Assembly (NCBI RefSeq): GCF_003019815.1
Contig: NZ_CP027773.1
Span: 4,180,501 to 4,244,500, forward strand
DNA: 64,000 bases
Reading direction: 5' to 3'
DNA from: Variovorax sp. PMC12
GTDB taxonomy: Bacteria > Pseudomonadota > Gammaproteobacteria > Burkholderiales > Burkholderiaceae_C
The position numbers and the translations under genes are program-made. How positions within the stretch are numbered: the stretch's first letter is position 1; each line of letters starts with the position of its first letter. The notes below the pieces were generated by a model. The model made no database searches and was not told the DNA's origin. It saw only the letters and a program-made list of their open reading frames with translations. Of the stretch, positions 10,615-19,178 are shown one piece after another.

Positions 10615-11631
10615 ATGAACGCTTCTTCCAACGCGCGCCGCCGCAGCAGCGGCAGGCGCAGCCTGCTTCGGGCCGCGACGCTCGCACTGGGCCTTGGCAC
10701 CGCTGCGCTGGCCTTCGCGCAGTCACCGGCCGGCTGGCCGGCGAAGCCCATCAGCCTCATCGTGCCCTTCCCCGCCGGCGGCACCACCGACGTGCTGGCG
10801 CGCGCGCTGGCCGACAAGCTCTCGCAGTCGCTCGGCCAGCCCGTGGTGGTGGAAAGCAGGCCAGGTGCCGGCGCCACGCTCGGCGCCGACTACGTGGCCA
10901 AGGCCAAACCCGACGGCTACACGCTGCTGATGGGCGCGGTGCACCACACCATCGCCACCAGCGTCTACAAGAAGCTGCCTTACGACTTCCAGAAAGACCT
11001 GGCGCCTGTCACCCTGGTGGCCATGGTGCCGAACGTGCTGGTCGTCAACGCCGCCAGCACGCCCGCGAAGAACGTCGCCGAACTGGTCGCGCTGGCCAAG
11101 GCCGCGCCCGAGAAGCTGGCCTACGGCTCCAACGGGAACGGCACGGCGCAGCACCTGATCGGCACGCAGTTCCAGGCCAGCACCGGCACCACGCTGCTGC
11201 ACGTGCCCTACAAGGGCAGCGGCCCGCTCACCACCGACCTGCTCGGCGGCCAGGTGGCGATGTCCTTCGACACCATCACGCCGGTGCTGCAGCACATCAA
11301 GAGCGGCAAGCTGCGCGCGCTGGCCGTGACTACGGCGCGCCGCTCGACGGTGCTGCCCGACGTGCCGACGATGGAAGAGGCGGGCCTCAAGGGCTTCGAC
11401 ATCGGCACCTGGTTCGGCGTGCTGGCGCCGGCGGCCACGCCGAAGGAGATCGTCGCGCGCCTGAACGCCGAGATGGTGAAGATCATCCATTCGCCCGACT
11501 TCGCGCAACGCATGCAGGCCATCGGTGCCGAGCCGCTGGGCGGCACGCAGGAAGAAATGGCGCGGCGCATCCGCGAGGAGACGGCCAAGTTCGCGAAGCT
11601 GGTGAAGGAAGGCGGCGTGGCAATCGAGTGA
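10615..11631 (+). CDS. Bug/TctC-type periplasmic solute-binding receptor
   Basis: A 338-residue tripartite tricarboxylate transport receptor. It has a signal peptide (basic start with RRRSSGRRS, hydrophobic core, cleavage near AFAQ) and then the family pattern: VPFPAGGTTDVLARALA near the start of the mature protein, ENRPGAG-like ESRPGAGATLGADYVA, KPDGYTLLMG and LPDVPTMEEAGLKGF. These receptors bind small carboxylates in the periplasm. No TctA or TctB membrane subunits are near. It follows the tartrate/malate dehydrogenase by 93 bp, so a dicarboxylate such as tartrate or malate is a fair guess for its ligand. Confidence 0.9.
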   Translation: MNASSNARRRSSGRRSLLRAATLALGLGTAALAFAQSPAGWPAKPISLIVPFPAGGTTDVLARALADKLSQSLGQPVVVESRPGAGATLGADYVAKAKPDGYTLLMGAVHHTIATSVYKKLPYDFQKDLAPVTLVAMVPNVLVVNAASTPAKNVAELVALAKAAPEKLAYGSNGNGTAQHLIGTQFQASTGTTLLHVPYKGSGPLTTDLLGGQVAMSFDTITPVLQHIKSGKLRALAVTTARRSTVLPDVPTMEEAGLKGFDIGTWFGVLAPAATPKEIVARLNAEMVKIIHSPDFAQRMQAIGAEPLGGTQEEMARRIREETAKFAKLVKEGGVAIE

Positions 11632-11695
11632 GGAGGCGGCCGAACCACCGAACTCATAGGATGGTGGCTTCCTCGTTCACTCTCTGCCCTCATCC

Positions 11696-11986
11696 ATGTT
11701 CATCGTCACTCTCACCTACATCCGCCCGCTCGAAGAACTCGATGCGCTGATGGACGCGCATGTCAGCTGGCTCAAGACGCACTACGAAAGCGGCCTGTTC
11801 GTGGCCTCGGGCCGGCAGGTGCCGCGCAAGGGCGGCGTGATCCTGGCGCGCTCGGGCGACCGCGCGGCGCTGGAAGCCTTGCTGGCGCGCGATCCGTTCG
11901 TGCAGAACGGCGTCGCGCGCACCGACGTGATCGAGTTCGTGCCCAGCATGACGGCGCCGGGCGCCGAAGTCCTGAAGACGCTCTGA
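11696..11986 (+). CDS. YciI-like protein
   Basis: A 96-residue protein of the YCII family, a small dimeric ferredoxin-like fold related to muconolactone isomerase. Seen: MFIVTLTYIRPLEELDAL, then HVSWLKTHYESGLFVASG (the His that is conserved in the pocket), RKGGVILAR and a C-terminal DPFVQNGVARTDVIEF. The function of such proteins is mostly unknown; some act on aromatic or dioxygenase products. The gene stands alone after the Bug receptor and is convergent with a pirin gene. Confidence 0.8.
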   Translation: MFIVTLTYIRPLEELDALMDAHVSWLKTHYESGLFVASGRQVPRKGGVILARSGDRAALEALLARDPFVQNGVARTDVIEFVPSMTAPGAEVLKTL

Positions 11987-11998
11987 GCCGGGGCTCGC

Positions 11999-13054
11999 TC
12001 AGGCTTCGGGCACTTCCTCTCGCCCGCCCGGGTGCCTTGCGAAGCGCGCGGCCTCTTGGCCGTGCACCGGTGCCGAGTCGTCCCAGGGCCAGCCGCCGAA
12101 CTGGGTGCGGCGGTAGTCGGCCATGGTCTGGCTGATCTCAGCCTGCGTGTTCATCACGAAGGGGCCGTACTGCACCACCGGCTCGGCGATCGGGCGGCCC
12201 TGCAGCACCAGGAACTCGCTCTCGCTGTCGCCGTTGGCAATCTCCACCGCGGCATCGCCGCGCAGTTCGATGGCCGCCGGGCATTCCACGCGCCGGCCCG
12301 CGACGAAAGCCGCCGCGCCCTTGAAGAAATACAGCATGCGCCGCGTGCCCTCGCCGCTGGCGGCCGGCAGCGTCCATTGCGCGCCGGGCGTCATCTTGAG
12401 CGTCCAGATCGCCACGTCGGCGTCGGCCTGCGAGGCCCACGAGTCGGGCGGCGGCGCCAGCGGCTGGATCGGGTCCTGTCCGTTGACGGTGTCGCCCAGC
12501 CGGCCGGCGATCACGGCGACCTCGGTGCGGCCGCCCTTCGCGTCGTCGGAAGCGAAACGCGGAATGGCGTCGGACCAGAACATCGTGAAATGCGGCTCGG
12601 CCATCTTGCTGCGCGCCGGCAGGTTCAGCCAGATCTGGAACAGCTCCAGCGGGTTGGGCGCGCCGGCGTCGAGCAGCGGGAACATCTCGGAGTGCACGAT
12701 GCCCTTGCCGGCCGTGAGCCACTGCACGTCGCCGCCGCCGAAGCGCGCGGTGGCGCCCAGCGAGTCGGAGTGATCGACCAGGCCCTTGCGCACGATGGTC
12801 ACGGTCTCGAAGCCGCGGTGCGGGTGCGAGGGAAAGCCCGGCACCTTGTCGCCGTGGTACATGCTCCAGCCGTCCTTGCGGCTGAAGTCCTGGCCGATGT
12901 CGCGCCCGGCCAGCGAGGCGGCCGGCCCCATGCGCCCGTTGCCCTGCGGATACGCATCGTCGTGGTAGACGCAGAACAGGAACGGGTCGATCGTCTGCCA
13001 CGGGAAACCGAGGGGCGCGACCCGCACGACGGGGCTGTTGTCTTGTTCGGGCAT
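11999..13054 (-). CDS. Pirin family protein (bicupin)
   Basis: A 351-residue pirin-like bicupin. The N-terminal cupin has the usual metal-site pattern in FPSHPHRGFETVTIVRKG and the later His in TAGKGIVHSEMFP; the C-terminal domain (about 190-310) is the pirin C-domain. Bacterial pirins bind Fe and can act as quercetinase-like dioxygenases or as partners of metabolic enzymes; the role here is unknown. I chose the ATG starting MPEQDNSP because AAAAGGAA lies just before it; an ATG six codons upstream is also possible. A second pirin is encoded at 18244. Confidence 0.82.
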   Translation of the reverse strand: MPEQDNSPVVRVAPLGFPWQTIDPFLFCVYHDDAYPQGNGRMGPAASLAGRDIGQDFSRKDGWSMYHGDKVPGFPSHPHRGFETVTIVRKGLVDHSDSLGATARFGGGDVQWLTAGKGIVHSEMFPLLDAGAPNPLELFQIWLNLPARSKMAEPHFTMFWSDAIPRFASDDAKGGRTEVAVIAGRLGDTVNGQDPIQPLAPPPDSWASQADADVAIWTLKMTPGAQWTLPAASGEGTRRMLYFFKGAAAFVAGRRVECPAAIELRGDAAVEIANGDSESEFLVLQGRPIAEPVVQYGPFVMNTQAEISQTMADYRRTQFGGWPWDDSAPVHGQEAARFARHPGGREEVPEA

Positions 13055-13224
13055 GGGGCTATTCCTTTTCATGGGGGGCTCGGCCGATGATGCCGTGCCG
13101 GTGAAAGGAATATCGGGGCGCCGCCCCCGTCCGGTAGGGGCCTTCCGTGCAACAGTGAAGAGCGCGTATGGAACGATCGGCATCGTTCTGCTTCTTCAAC
13201 GGTGTGGCGTGGCGTGGCGTCAGG

Positions 13225-13647
13225 TCACTGGTTCTGGTGCGTGACGACGGCGTTCGGGTCCATGTACATCAGCTCCCAGAGGTGGCCGTCGATGTCCTGG
13301 AAGCCGTGGCCGTACATGAAGCCGTAGTCCTTCGGTTCGCCCGGGATGGTGCCGCCCGCGGCCTTGGCCTTGGCCACCAGCTCGTCGACCTCGGCGCGGC
13401 TTTCGCACGAGAGGCACAGCAGCACCTCGGTGCTCTTGCTGGTGTCGGTGATGCTCTTGCTAGTGAAGGTCTTGAAGAAATCTTCCACCAGCAGCATGGC
13501 GTGGATGCTGCCTTCCTGGATGACCATGCATGCGGCATTGGCGTCGGTGAACTGCGCATTGAAGGTGTAGCCCAGCGCGGCGAAGAATGCCTTGCTCTTG
13601 TCGAGGTCCTTGACGGGGAGGTTCACGAAGATCTGCTTGGTGGCCAT
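13225..13647 (-). CDS. VOC-family glyoxalase/bleomycin resistance-like protein
   Basis: A 140-residue vicinal-oxygen-chelate protein with a single glyoxalase-like domain: IFVNLPVKDLDKSKAFFAAL, then a central strand HAMLLVEDFF and the terminal GFQDIDGHLWELMYMDP, where the last Glu is a typical metal ligand. This pattern matches the widespread VOC group often labelled lactoylglutathione lyase or extradiol dioxygenase-like, whose substrates are unknown. The chosen ATG is the first with family similarity (MATKQIFVNLPV). The gene lies alone between the pirin and the CYTH-CHAD gene. Confidence 0.82.
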   Translation of the reverse strand: MATKQIFVNLPVKDLDKSKAFFAALGYTFNAQFTDANAACMVIQEGSIHAMLLVEDFFKTFTSKSITDTSKSTEVLLCLSCESRAEVDELVAKAKAAGGTIPGEPKDYGFMYGHGFQDIDGHLWELMYMDPNAVVTHQNQ

Positions 13648-13805
13648 GGTGTCGTCCTGTGTCGGTGAAGGGTGATGTGGATGTTCAACGGCGTCTTGTG
13701 TACGCCGTCCACAAAAGATACCAAAGAAAATGGACGGCGTCCACATGATTTTCCAGACAGGGGATTTGGCGGCCCTGCGTGACGGGGCGGGCATCATGGC
13801 GCCCT

Positions 13806-15389
13806 ATGGAAATCGAGTTCAAGTTCTGCATTCCCGCCGGCCGCCTGAAGGCCGTCGAAGCCGCCCTGAAACGCGGCACCGTCGTGCGCACCCGCCTGCA
13901 GGCCCGCTATTTCGACACCGCCGACCAGCGGCTGGCCGCCGACGGCATGGTGCTTCGGCTGCGCAAGGAAGGCCGGCGCTGGGTGCAGACCGTGAAGGCC
14001 ACCGGCGACAACGCCCTGCACCGGCTGGAGCACAACGTCGACCTGGGCACGGCCGGTGCCGCGCCGGCCATCCACCCGCAGCGCCACCAGGGCACGCCGG
14101 TGGGCGACAGGCTCGCGAAGCTGCTGGCGGACGGCAGCGACGGCGGCGTGCCGCTAGTCGAGCGGCAATCGACCGACATCGTGCGGCTCACGCGCGACGT
14201 GCGCGTCACCGGGGCCGGCGGCGCGGTGGTCGAGATGGCGCTCGACGTCGGCAAGGTCGTCGCCCACGCCGGCACGCCAGAGCAACGCGCATCGCCGGTG
14301 TGCGAACTGGAACTGGAACTCAAGCACGGCGACGTGCAAGGCCTGGTGTCGCTCGCGCGGCGCTGGTCGCAGCAGCACGGCCTGTGGTTCAGCACCGTGT
14401 CGAAGGCCGAGCGCGGCGCGCGCCTGCTGGCGGCGCAGGAAACGGTGGAAGCCGTGAAGGCCGAGGCCCCGCACTTCGGCAGCCCGCACCCGGACGGCCG
14501 TGCCATCCAGCAGGCGGTGGTCGCCTCATGCCTGGCGCAGATGCTGCCGAACGCGAGCGAGATCGCCGCGGGCAGCGAAGACGACGAGCAGGTGCACCAG
14601 TTGCGCATCGGCATCCGGCGGTTGCGCACCGCGCTGCGAGAGCTGGCCGAACTCGACACCGCCTCGGGCCTGTTCGATGCCGCTGCATGGGAGCCGCGCC
14701 TGGTCGAAGCCTTCCGCGCGCTTGGCGAGTTGCGTGACCGCGAGCAGGTGGTGAAGCTGGCGCAGCCCCGGCTGCGCGAGGCACGCGCGCCGGAGTTCGA
14801 TCCGCTGGCCGGCGATGCGGCGGCCAAAAGCGCGCCTTCGGCCGGAGACGCCGTGCGCGCTTCGGCGTTCCAGAACGTGCTGGTGTCGCTGATCGGCTTT
14901 ACCGCGGCCGGCCCCGCGAAGGCTGCGTCGGAAAGCGAAGAAGGAGGAGAGATGCCACCGGCCAGCCCGGCGCCCCTGGATGCCGACGCCGCCCGGCGCG
15001 TGCTGCGCAAGCGGCTGCAACGCCTGCACAAGCAGGTGATGCGCGAAGGTGAACGCTTCGAATCGCTGGACACCGAAAGCCAGCACCGCGTGCGCAAGCG
15101 ACTCAAGCGCTTGCGCTACCTCGCCGAATTCGTCGCGCCGCTGTTCGATGCGGCGGACATGGGCGGCGCCGAGCGCTACCTCAAGGCCTTGCGTCCCGCA
15201 CAGGATGCGCTGGGCGAGTTCAACGACGAGGCCGTCGCGCTCGCGCTCTACCGCGAAGCGACCGAACGCGATTCCCGCGCGTGGTTCGCCGTGGGCTGGT
15301 TCAGCGCGCGCCATGCGGCGGGCGCAAGGGCCTGCGCCAAGGCGCTGGGCAAAATAGACAAGGCCGCCAGGTTCTGGAAGAAGAAATAG
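13806..15389 (+). CDS. CYTH-CHAD domain protein, probable inorganic triphosphatase
   Basis: A 527-residue two-domain protein. The N-terminal CYTH domain (about 1-205) opens with the family signature MEIEFKFCIP (ExExK) and has the tunnel residues in RYFDTADQRLAADGMVLRLR, which bind triphosphate and a divalent metal. The CHAD domain (about 235-525) is all-helical and His-rich in conserved helices (EQVHQLRIGIRRLRTALRE and RVRKRLKRLRYLAEFV); CHAD domains bind polyphosphate. E. coli YgiF has the same layout and is an inorganic triphosphatase. A low-complexity linker lies near 340-385. Its stop is eight bases before the next gene. Confidence 0.87.
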   Translation: MEIEFKFCIPAGRLKAVEAALKRGTVVRTRLQARYFDTADQRLAADGMVLRLRKEGRRWVQTVKATGDNALHRLEHNVDLGTAGAAPAIHPQRHQGTPVGDRLAKLLADGSDGGVPLVERQSTDIVRLTRDVRVTGAGGAVVEMALDVGKVVAHAGTPEQRASPVCELELELKHGDVQGLVSLARRWSQQHGLWFSTVSKAERGARLLAAQETVEAVKAEAPHFGSPHPDGRAIQQAVVASCLAQMLPNASEIAAGSEDDEQVHQLRIGIRRLRTALRELAELDTASGLFDAAAWEPRLVEAFRALGELRDREQVVKLAQPRLREARAPEFDPLAGDAAAKSAPSAGDAVRASAFQNVLVSLIGFTAAGPAKAASESEEGGEMPPASPAPLDADAARRVLRKRLQRLHKQVMREGERFESLDTESQHRVRKRLKRLRYLAEFVAPLFDAADMGGAERYLKALRPAQDALGEFNDEAVALALYREATERDSRAWFAVGWFSARHAAGARACAKALGKIDKAARFWKKK

Positions 15390-15397
15390 GAAACCGG

Positions 15398-16078
15398 ATG
15401 GATGAGCCACTGCAACTGCGATTCAGGCTGGCGCCGGAAGACGCGGAACTGCTCGGAGAAGCGGCCCTGGAACGCCGCCTCGCGGAACATGACCGGCAGT
15501 CGGAACGCCTTCATGCGGCTGTCCAGCGGCTGGTGCCACGGGCGCTGTCGGCGCTGATGGTGGCCGCGCCCGTGCTCGCCATCGGGCTTCTGTACGCGCT
15601 CGAACCCCGGCCCGTGCGTGCCGAGTTCTGGATCAGCTCGGCCGTGGCAGTCGTGCTGTCGGGGCTGCTGTGGCTCTTTCGCGCACGTCTCGTCGAGCGA
15701 ATAGCCGCCCTGGGCTCGCGCCGCAGGGCGAGGACCCAGCCCGCCAGGCGGGACCGCGTGGCCCGCGCACTGCATCGATCGGTCACGCGCTCCGCGACCC
15801 GTGCAGTCGGCATCCACGAGGTGACGATTAGTGCGCAAGGCCTGAGCCTCATGGCCCCCCAAAGCAGCAAGGCCGCCGTCGTACCGTGGCAAAAGCTGAC
15901 GCGCATCGAAGAAGGCGAGCGCTTCTACCGGCTCTACACCCAGGCCACCGAGCGCTTCGGACTCAGCTACCTGGTGGCGAGGCACAGCAGCGAAATGGAC
16001 GCTGCGGCCTACGAGGCCGGCCTGCAGCGGCTGCTGGCACTGAGCCCCGTCACGCCGGTGCCGCGCAGCAGCGGCTAG
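15398..16078 (+). CDS. Membrane protein with YcxB-like C-terminal domain
   Basis: A 226-residue protein with two transmembrane helices (about 49-69 and 76-95) between an N-terminal acidic/basic segment and a soluble C-terminal domain (about 135-215). The C-domain motif GIHEVTISAQGLSL, then VPWQKLTRIEEGERFYRLY, resembles the YcxB-like PH-type fold found in many small membrane proteins of unknown function. It begins eight bases after the CYTH-CHAD stop, so the two are likely co-transcribed. No enzymatic motif is visible. The family call is by pattern only. Confidence 0.65.
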   Translation: MDEPLQLRFRLAPEDAELLGEAALERRLAEHDRQSERLHAAVQRLVPRALSALMVAAPVLAIGLLYALEPRPVRAEFWISSAVAVVLSGLLWLFRARLVERIAALGSRRRARTQPARRDRVARALHRSVTRSATRAVGIHEVTISAQGLSLMAPQSSKAAVVPWQKLTRIEEGERFYRLYTQATERFGLSYLVARHSSEMDAAAYEAGLQRLLALSPVTPVPRSSG

Positions 16079-16088
16079 AAGAAGCAGA

Positions 16089-16565
16089 TCAGTGATGGTG
16101 CCCGTGGGCGCCATGCACATGCCGGTGCTCGATTTCCACCGGCAGCGCCGCGCGCACGTCCGTCACCTGCAGGCTGAACTTCAGCGCCTTGCCAGCCCAC
16201 GGATGGTTGCCGTCGAGCAGCACGACCGGGCCCTTGATCTTCATCACGGTGAAGACGTGCTCGCGGCCGTCGTCCAGGCGACCCTGCAGTTGGCCGCCCA
16301 CCTTCACGCCCGGTGGAAAGTCGGTCTTGGGAATGCTGCGCACCAGCGTCTCGTCGCGTTGGCCGAAGGCGTCTTCGGGCGAGAGGTTCAGCACGGTCTG
16401 GTAGCCCTTTTCCTTGCCGTCGAGCGCTTCCTCGATCTTCGGCAGCGTGTTCTCGTAGCCGCCATGCAGATAGGCCATCGGCTCGGGGCTCGCCTCGATG
16501 AGCTTGCCCTGAGCGTCGGAGACCTTGTACTTGATGGTGACGACGGTGTCTTTTTCGATTTTCAT
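16089..16565 (-). CDS. slyD: FKBP-type peptidyl-prolyl isomerase, SlyD
   Basis: A 158-residue FKBP isomerase of the SlyD group, which folds proteins by turning peptidyl-prolyl bonds and, in E. coli, delivers nickel. The FKBP part opens MKIEKDTVVTIKYKVSD; the IF (insert-in-flap) domain is at about 70-125 (EDAFGQRDETLVRSI ... VFTVMKIKGPVVLLDGNHPWAGK). The C-terminus has only a short His-rich end (HRHVHGAHGHHH) compared with the long Cys/His tail of E. coli SlyD, but it could still bind metal. Convergent with the membrane protein gene. Confidence 0.92.
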   Translation of the reverse strand: MKIEKDTVVTIKYKVSDAQGKLIEASPEPMAYLHGGYENTLPKIEEALDGKEKGYQTVLNLSPEDAFGQRDETLVRSIPKTDFPPGVKVGGQLQGRLDDGREHVFTVMKIKGPVVLLDGNHPWAGKALKFSLQVTDVRAALPVEIEHRHVHGAHGHHH

Positions 16566-16605
16566 GGGGAGGCATTTTCAGTGGAAAATAAAAGGAACCC
16601 GTCGC

Positions 16606-17532
16606 CTAGGCTTTCCCCTGCGACGCGGGCTCGTGCAGCACGTCCATCTGGTCGAGCTTGGCCATCACCAGCTCGATGAACGCCGACACCGCCAGCGGCA
16701 GGTGCTTGCGGCTCGGGTAGACCACGCTGAGCCCCCGGCCGGTGTACTCGTACTGCGGCAGCACCCGCACCAGCCGTCCTTCCTGCTCGTCGCGCGTCGC
16801 CATTGCCGGCGGCAGCTGGGCGATGCCCAGTCCGGCCAGTGCGGCCCTGCGCAGCGCCTGCGCGGTGTTGCCGGTGAACCGGCCGCTGACCTGCACTTCT
16901 TCTTCAGCGCCGCCAGGGCCCGCGAGGCGCCAGATGGTGTGGCCGGTGGGGTGCGGCGGCGTCACGCAGTCGTGGTCCGCCAGCTCCTGCAGGGTGGTGG
17001 GCTGGCCGCGCCGCGCGATGTAGCCGGGGCTCGCCAGCAGGCCGCCGCTTCGCGTCATCAGCCGGCGCCCGATGTAGCCCGAATCGCGCAGCACGCCGCC
17101 GCGGAATGCCACGTCGATCTGCTCGGCGATGAGGTCGGCGGCCGCGTCGCTGAGCACGAAGTCGAGCCGTACCAGCGGATGCCCGGCCAGGAAATCGGCG
17201 ACCCATTCCATCGGGAAGAAATCGAAGAAATCCGCCGGCGCCGCCACGCGCACGAGGCCGCTGGGCTCCTGGCCTCCGGCCGCCAGCGCCTGCCCGGCGG
17301 CGGCCAGCCCGTCGACCAGCCCCGCGCATTGGTCATGAAAAGCCTGCCCGGCGCTCGTCAGCGTCAGCTTGCGCGTCGAGCGCTGCATTAGCCGCGTGCC
17401 CAGCTGCGACTCGAGCTGCTGGATGCGCCGGCTCACGGTGTTGGGCGGCAGGCCCAGCCTGCGGGCCGCTTCGGCAAAGCTGCCGTGGCGCACCACCTGC
17501 ACAAACATGGCAACGTCGTTGAGGTCGAGCAT
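16606..17532 (-). CDS. LysR-type regulator, probable activator of the FMN reductase-pirin operon
   Basis: A 308-residue LysR regulator. The DNA-binding domain is at about 1-60 (DVAMFVQVVRHGSFAEAARR, NTVSRRIQQLESQLGTRL, RSTRKLTLTSAGQAF), followed by a two-lobed effector domain with the FxxxP-like ADFFDFFPMEW segment. It is divergent from the FMN reductase gene at 17660, with 127 bp between them that hold an inverted repeat (17552-17594). The ATG chosen (MLDLNDVAMF) is the usual LysR N-terminus; the open frame goes further upstream without family similarity. Related AaeR-like regulators often sense aromatic or quinone-like compounds. Confidence 0.87.
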   Translation of the reverse strand: MLDLNDVAMFVQVVRHGSFAEAARRLGLPPNTVSRRIQQLESQLGTRLMQRSTRKLTLTSAGQAFHDQCAGLVDGLAAAGQALAAGGQEPSGLVRVAAPADFFDFFPMEWVADFLAGHPLVRLDFVLSDAAADLIAEQIDVAFRGGVLRDSGYIGRRLMTRSGGLLASPGYIARRGQPTTLQELADHDCVTPPHPTGHTIWRLAGPGGAEEEVQVSGRFTGNTAQALRRAALAGLGIAQLPPAMATRDEQEGRLVRVLPQYEYTGRGLSVVYPSRKHLPLAVSAFIELVMAKLDQMDVLHEPASQGKA

Positions 17533-17551
17533 GGTGGGTAGATTCCTTCGT

Positions 17552-17594
17552 TTGATGGACGAGTGCAATCCGACTCTACCGTCTAGTCGATCAA
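17552..17594. promoter_or_regulatory. Candidate LysR binding region between 16606 regulator and FMN reductase
   Basis: Inverted arms TTGAT (17552-17556) and ATCAA (17590-17594) lie in the divergent promoter region, with GGACGAGTGC and CTCTACCGTC between them. LysR operators often hold such dyads around a T-N11-A core. The dyad is short, so this is a candidate only. Confidence 0.35.
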
Positions 17595-17659
17595 TGGGTG
17601 CGTACCTAAGCTTCTGTCCATGGCCTCGCGGCCTTCATCCAACCGTCCAGGAGCACCCC

Positions 17660-18247
17660 ATGACCTCACAGCAGCAACCCCGTATCGGCATCGTCATCGC
17701 CTCGACCCGCGAGGGCCGCTTCGGCGAAAAGCCCGCGCAATGGATCCACGAGATCGCGCAGCAGCGCACCGACCTCGCCTTCGAGCTGGTCGACCTGCGC
17801 GACCATCCGCTGCCCTTCTTCAACGAGGCGTCCGCGCCCGCCTGGGGGCCGGTGAAGAACGAGGCCGCGCAGCGCTGGCAAGCCAGGCTGGGCACCTTCG
17901 ACGGCCTGATCGTCGTCACGCCCGAATACAACCACGGCCCCAGCGCGGTGCTGAAGAACGCGATCGACTGGGCGTACAAGGAGTTCATCCGCAAGCCGAT
18001 CGGCTTCGTGGGCTACGGCGGCGTGGGCGCGGCGCGCGCGGTCGAGCAGCTGCGGCTGGTGGCGGTCGAGATGCAGATGGCGCCGGTGCGCCATGCGGTG
18101 CACATCGGCATGGTCGAGTTCATGGGCATATGGCAGCAGGGCAAGAGCTTCGGCGACTTCCCGCATCTCGCGCAGTCCGCAAACGGCATGCTCGACGACA
18201 TCGCCTGGTGGGCCAAGGCGCTGAAGACCGCAAGGGAGGCCGCATGA
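17660..18247 (+). CDS. NADPH-dependent FMN reductase (flavodoxin-like)
   Basis: A 195-residue flavodoxin-fold reductase. Seen: RIGIVIASTREGRFGEKPA at the N-terminus (phosphate-binding loop), then FDGLIVVTPEYNHGPSAVLKNAID, the FMN-binding signature of the family, and YGGVGAARAVEQLR. Members reduce FMN or quinones and some reduce azo dyes or chromate. GGAG lies just before the ATG. Its stop overlaps the start of a pirin gene (ATGA), and the LysR regulator is divergent. The pair suggests quinone or oxidative-stress handling, but the substrate is unknown. Confidence 0.9.
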   Translation: MTSQQQPRIGIVIASTREGRFGEKPAQWIHEIAQQRTDLAFELVDLRDHPLPFFNEASAPAWGPVKNEAAQRWQARLGTFDGLIVVTPEYNHGPSAVLKNAIDWAYKEFIRKPIGFVGYGGVGAARAVEQLRLVAVEMQMAPVRHAVHIGMVEFMGIWQQGKSFGDFPHLAQSANGMLDDIAWWAKALKTAREAA

Positions 18248-19098
18248 CCGCCGCCGTCGATACGCAGGCCCGCGCCGTGGTCTACCGCACGCGCGGCAGT
18301 TCGCACGGCTCGATCACGCGGCTGGTGAGCCCCGGGGACCTGGGCGAATTCCTGAAGCCCTTCGTTTTCCTCGACCTCTTCGGCTTCAGCACCGAAGGCG
18401 GCCACAAGGGCTTCGGCCTGCATCCGCACTCGGGCATCGCCACGCTGACCTACCTGATCGAAGGCGACACGCTGTACGAAGACACGACCGGCGAACAAGG
18501 CACGCTGCGCGGCGGCGGTGTGGAGTGGATGCGCGCCGGCAACGGCGTGTGGCACACCGGCGCGCCCGTGCCGGGCGTGAAGCGCGTGCGCGGCTTCCAG
18601 CTGTGGGTGGCCCTGCCGCCTTCGGAAGAAAACGCGCCTGCGCAAAGCATGTACCTCGCACCCGCGCAGGTGCCGCGCGAAGGTCCGGCGCGCGTGCTGC
18701 TCGGGCGCCACGGCGCGGCGCGCAGCGCCATTGCCGCGCCCGCGTCGATGAACTACCTGGCCGTGGAGCTGAAAGACGGCGAGCGCTGGCGCTACACGCC
18801 GCCTGCCGGCCACACGGTGGGCTGGGTGGCGGTCAACGAGGGCGGGCTCGGCACCGGCGACGCGCGCGGCGGGCCGATCGGCGCCGGCGAGCTGGCGGTG
18901 TTCGAGGAGTCGAACGACGCCATCGATTTCATCGCGCATGGCGACACGGCCTTCGTGCTGGGCTCGGCGGTGAAGCATCCGCACGAGCTGGTGATGGGCC
19001 ACTACTCGGTGCACACCAGCCGGGCGGCGCTCGACCAGGGCGAGGCCGAGATCCGCCGCATCGGCGCGGCGCTGAGGCAGCAGGGCCGACTCTCGTAA
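18244..19098 (+). CDS. Pirin family protein (bicupin), co-transcribed with FMN reductase
   Basis: A 284-residue pirin. The metal site is in LHPHSGIATLTYLIEG and the later RAGNGVWHTGAP; the C-terminal pirin domain spans about 165-275 (YLAVELKDGERWRYTPPAG...). It overlaps the FMN reductase by four bases, so both are coupled. Pirin next to a quinone/FMN reductase is a recurrent pairing and suggests handling of quinones or flavonoid-like compounds, which is inference. Other pirins (11999 in this window) differ in length and sequence. Confidence 0.85.
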   Translation: MTAAVDTQARAVVYRTRGSSHGSITRLVSPGDLGEFLKPFVFLDLFGFSTEGGHKGFGLHPHSGIATLTYLIEGDTLYEDTTGEQGTLRGGGVEWMRAGNGVWHTGAPVPGVKRVRGFQLWVALPPSEENAPAQSMYLAPAQVPREGPARVLLGRHGAARSAIAAPASMNYLAVELKDGERWRYTPPAGHTVGWVAVNEGGLGTGDARGGPIGAGELAVFEESNDAIDFIAHGDTAFVLGSAVKHPHELVMGHYSVHTSRAALDQGEAEIRRIGAALRQQGRLS

Positions 19099-19178
19099 GC
19101 CTGCATGCGCGTGGCGCGCGGCTGCGCCAGAATCGTTCGCTTCCGGTCGAACGACCGACTCGCAGCCCACGCCCCGCC

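Noticed and set aside
17552..17594. Reading the inverted repeat as a strong terminator
   Set aside because: Arms are only five bases and no U-run follows; it lies in a divergent promoter region, so it is listed as a possible operator instead.
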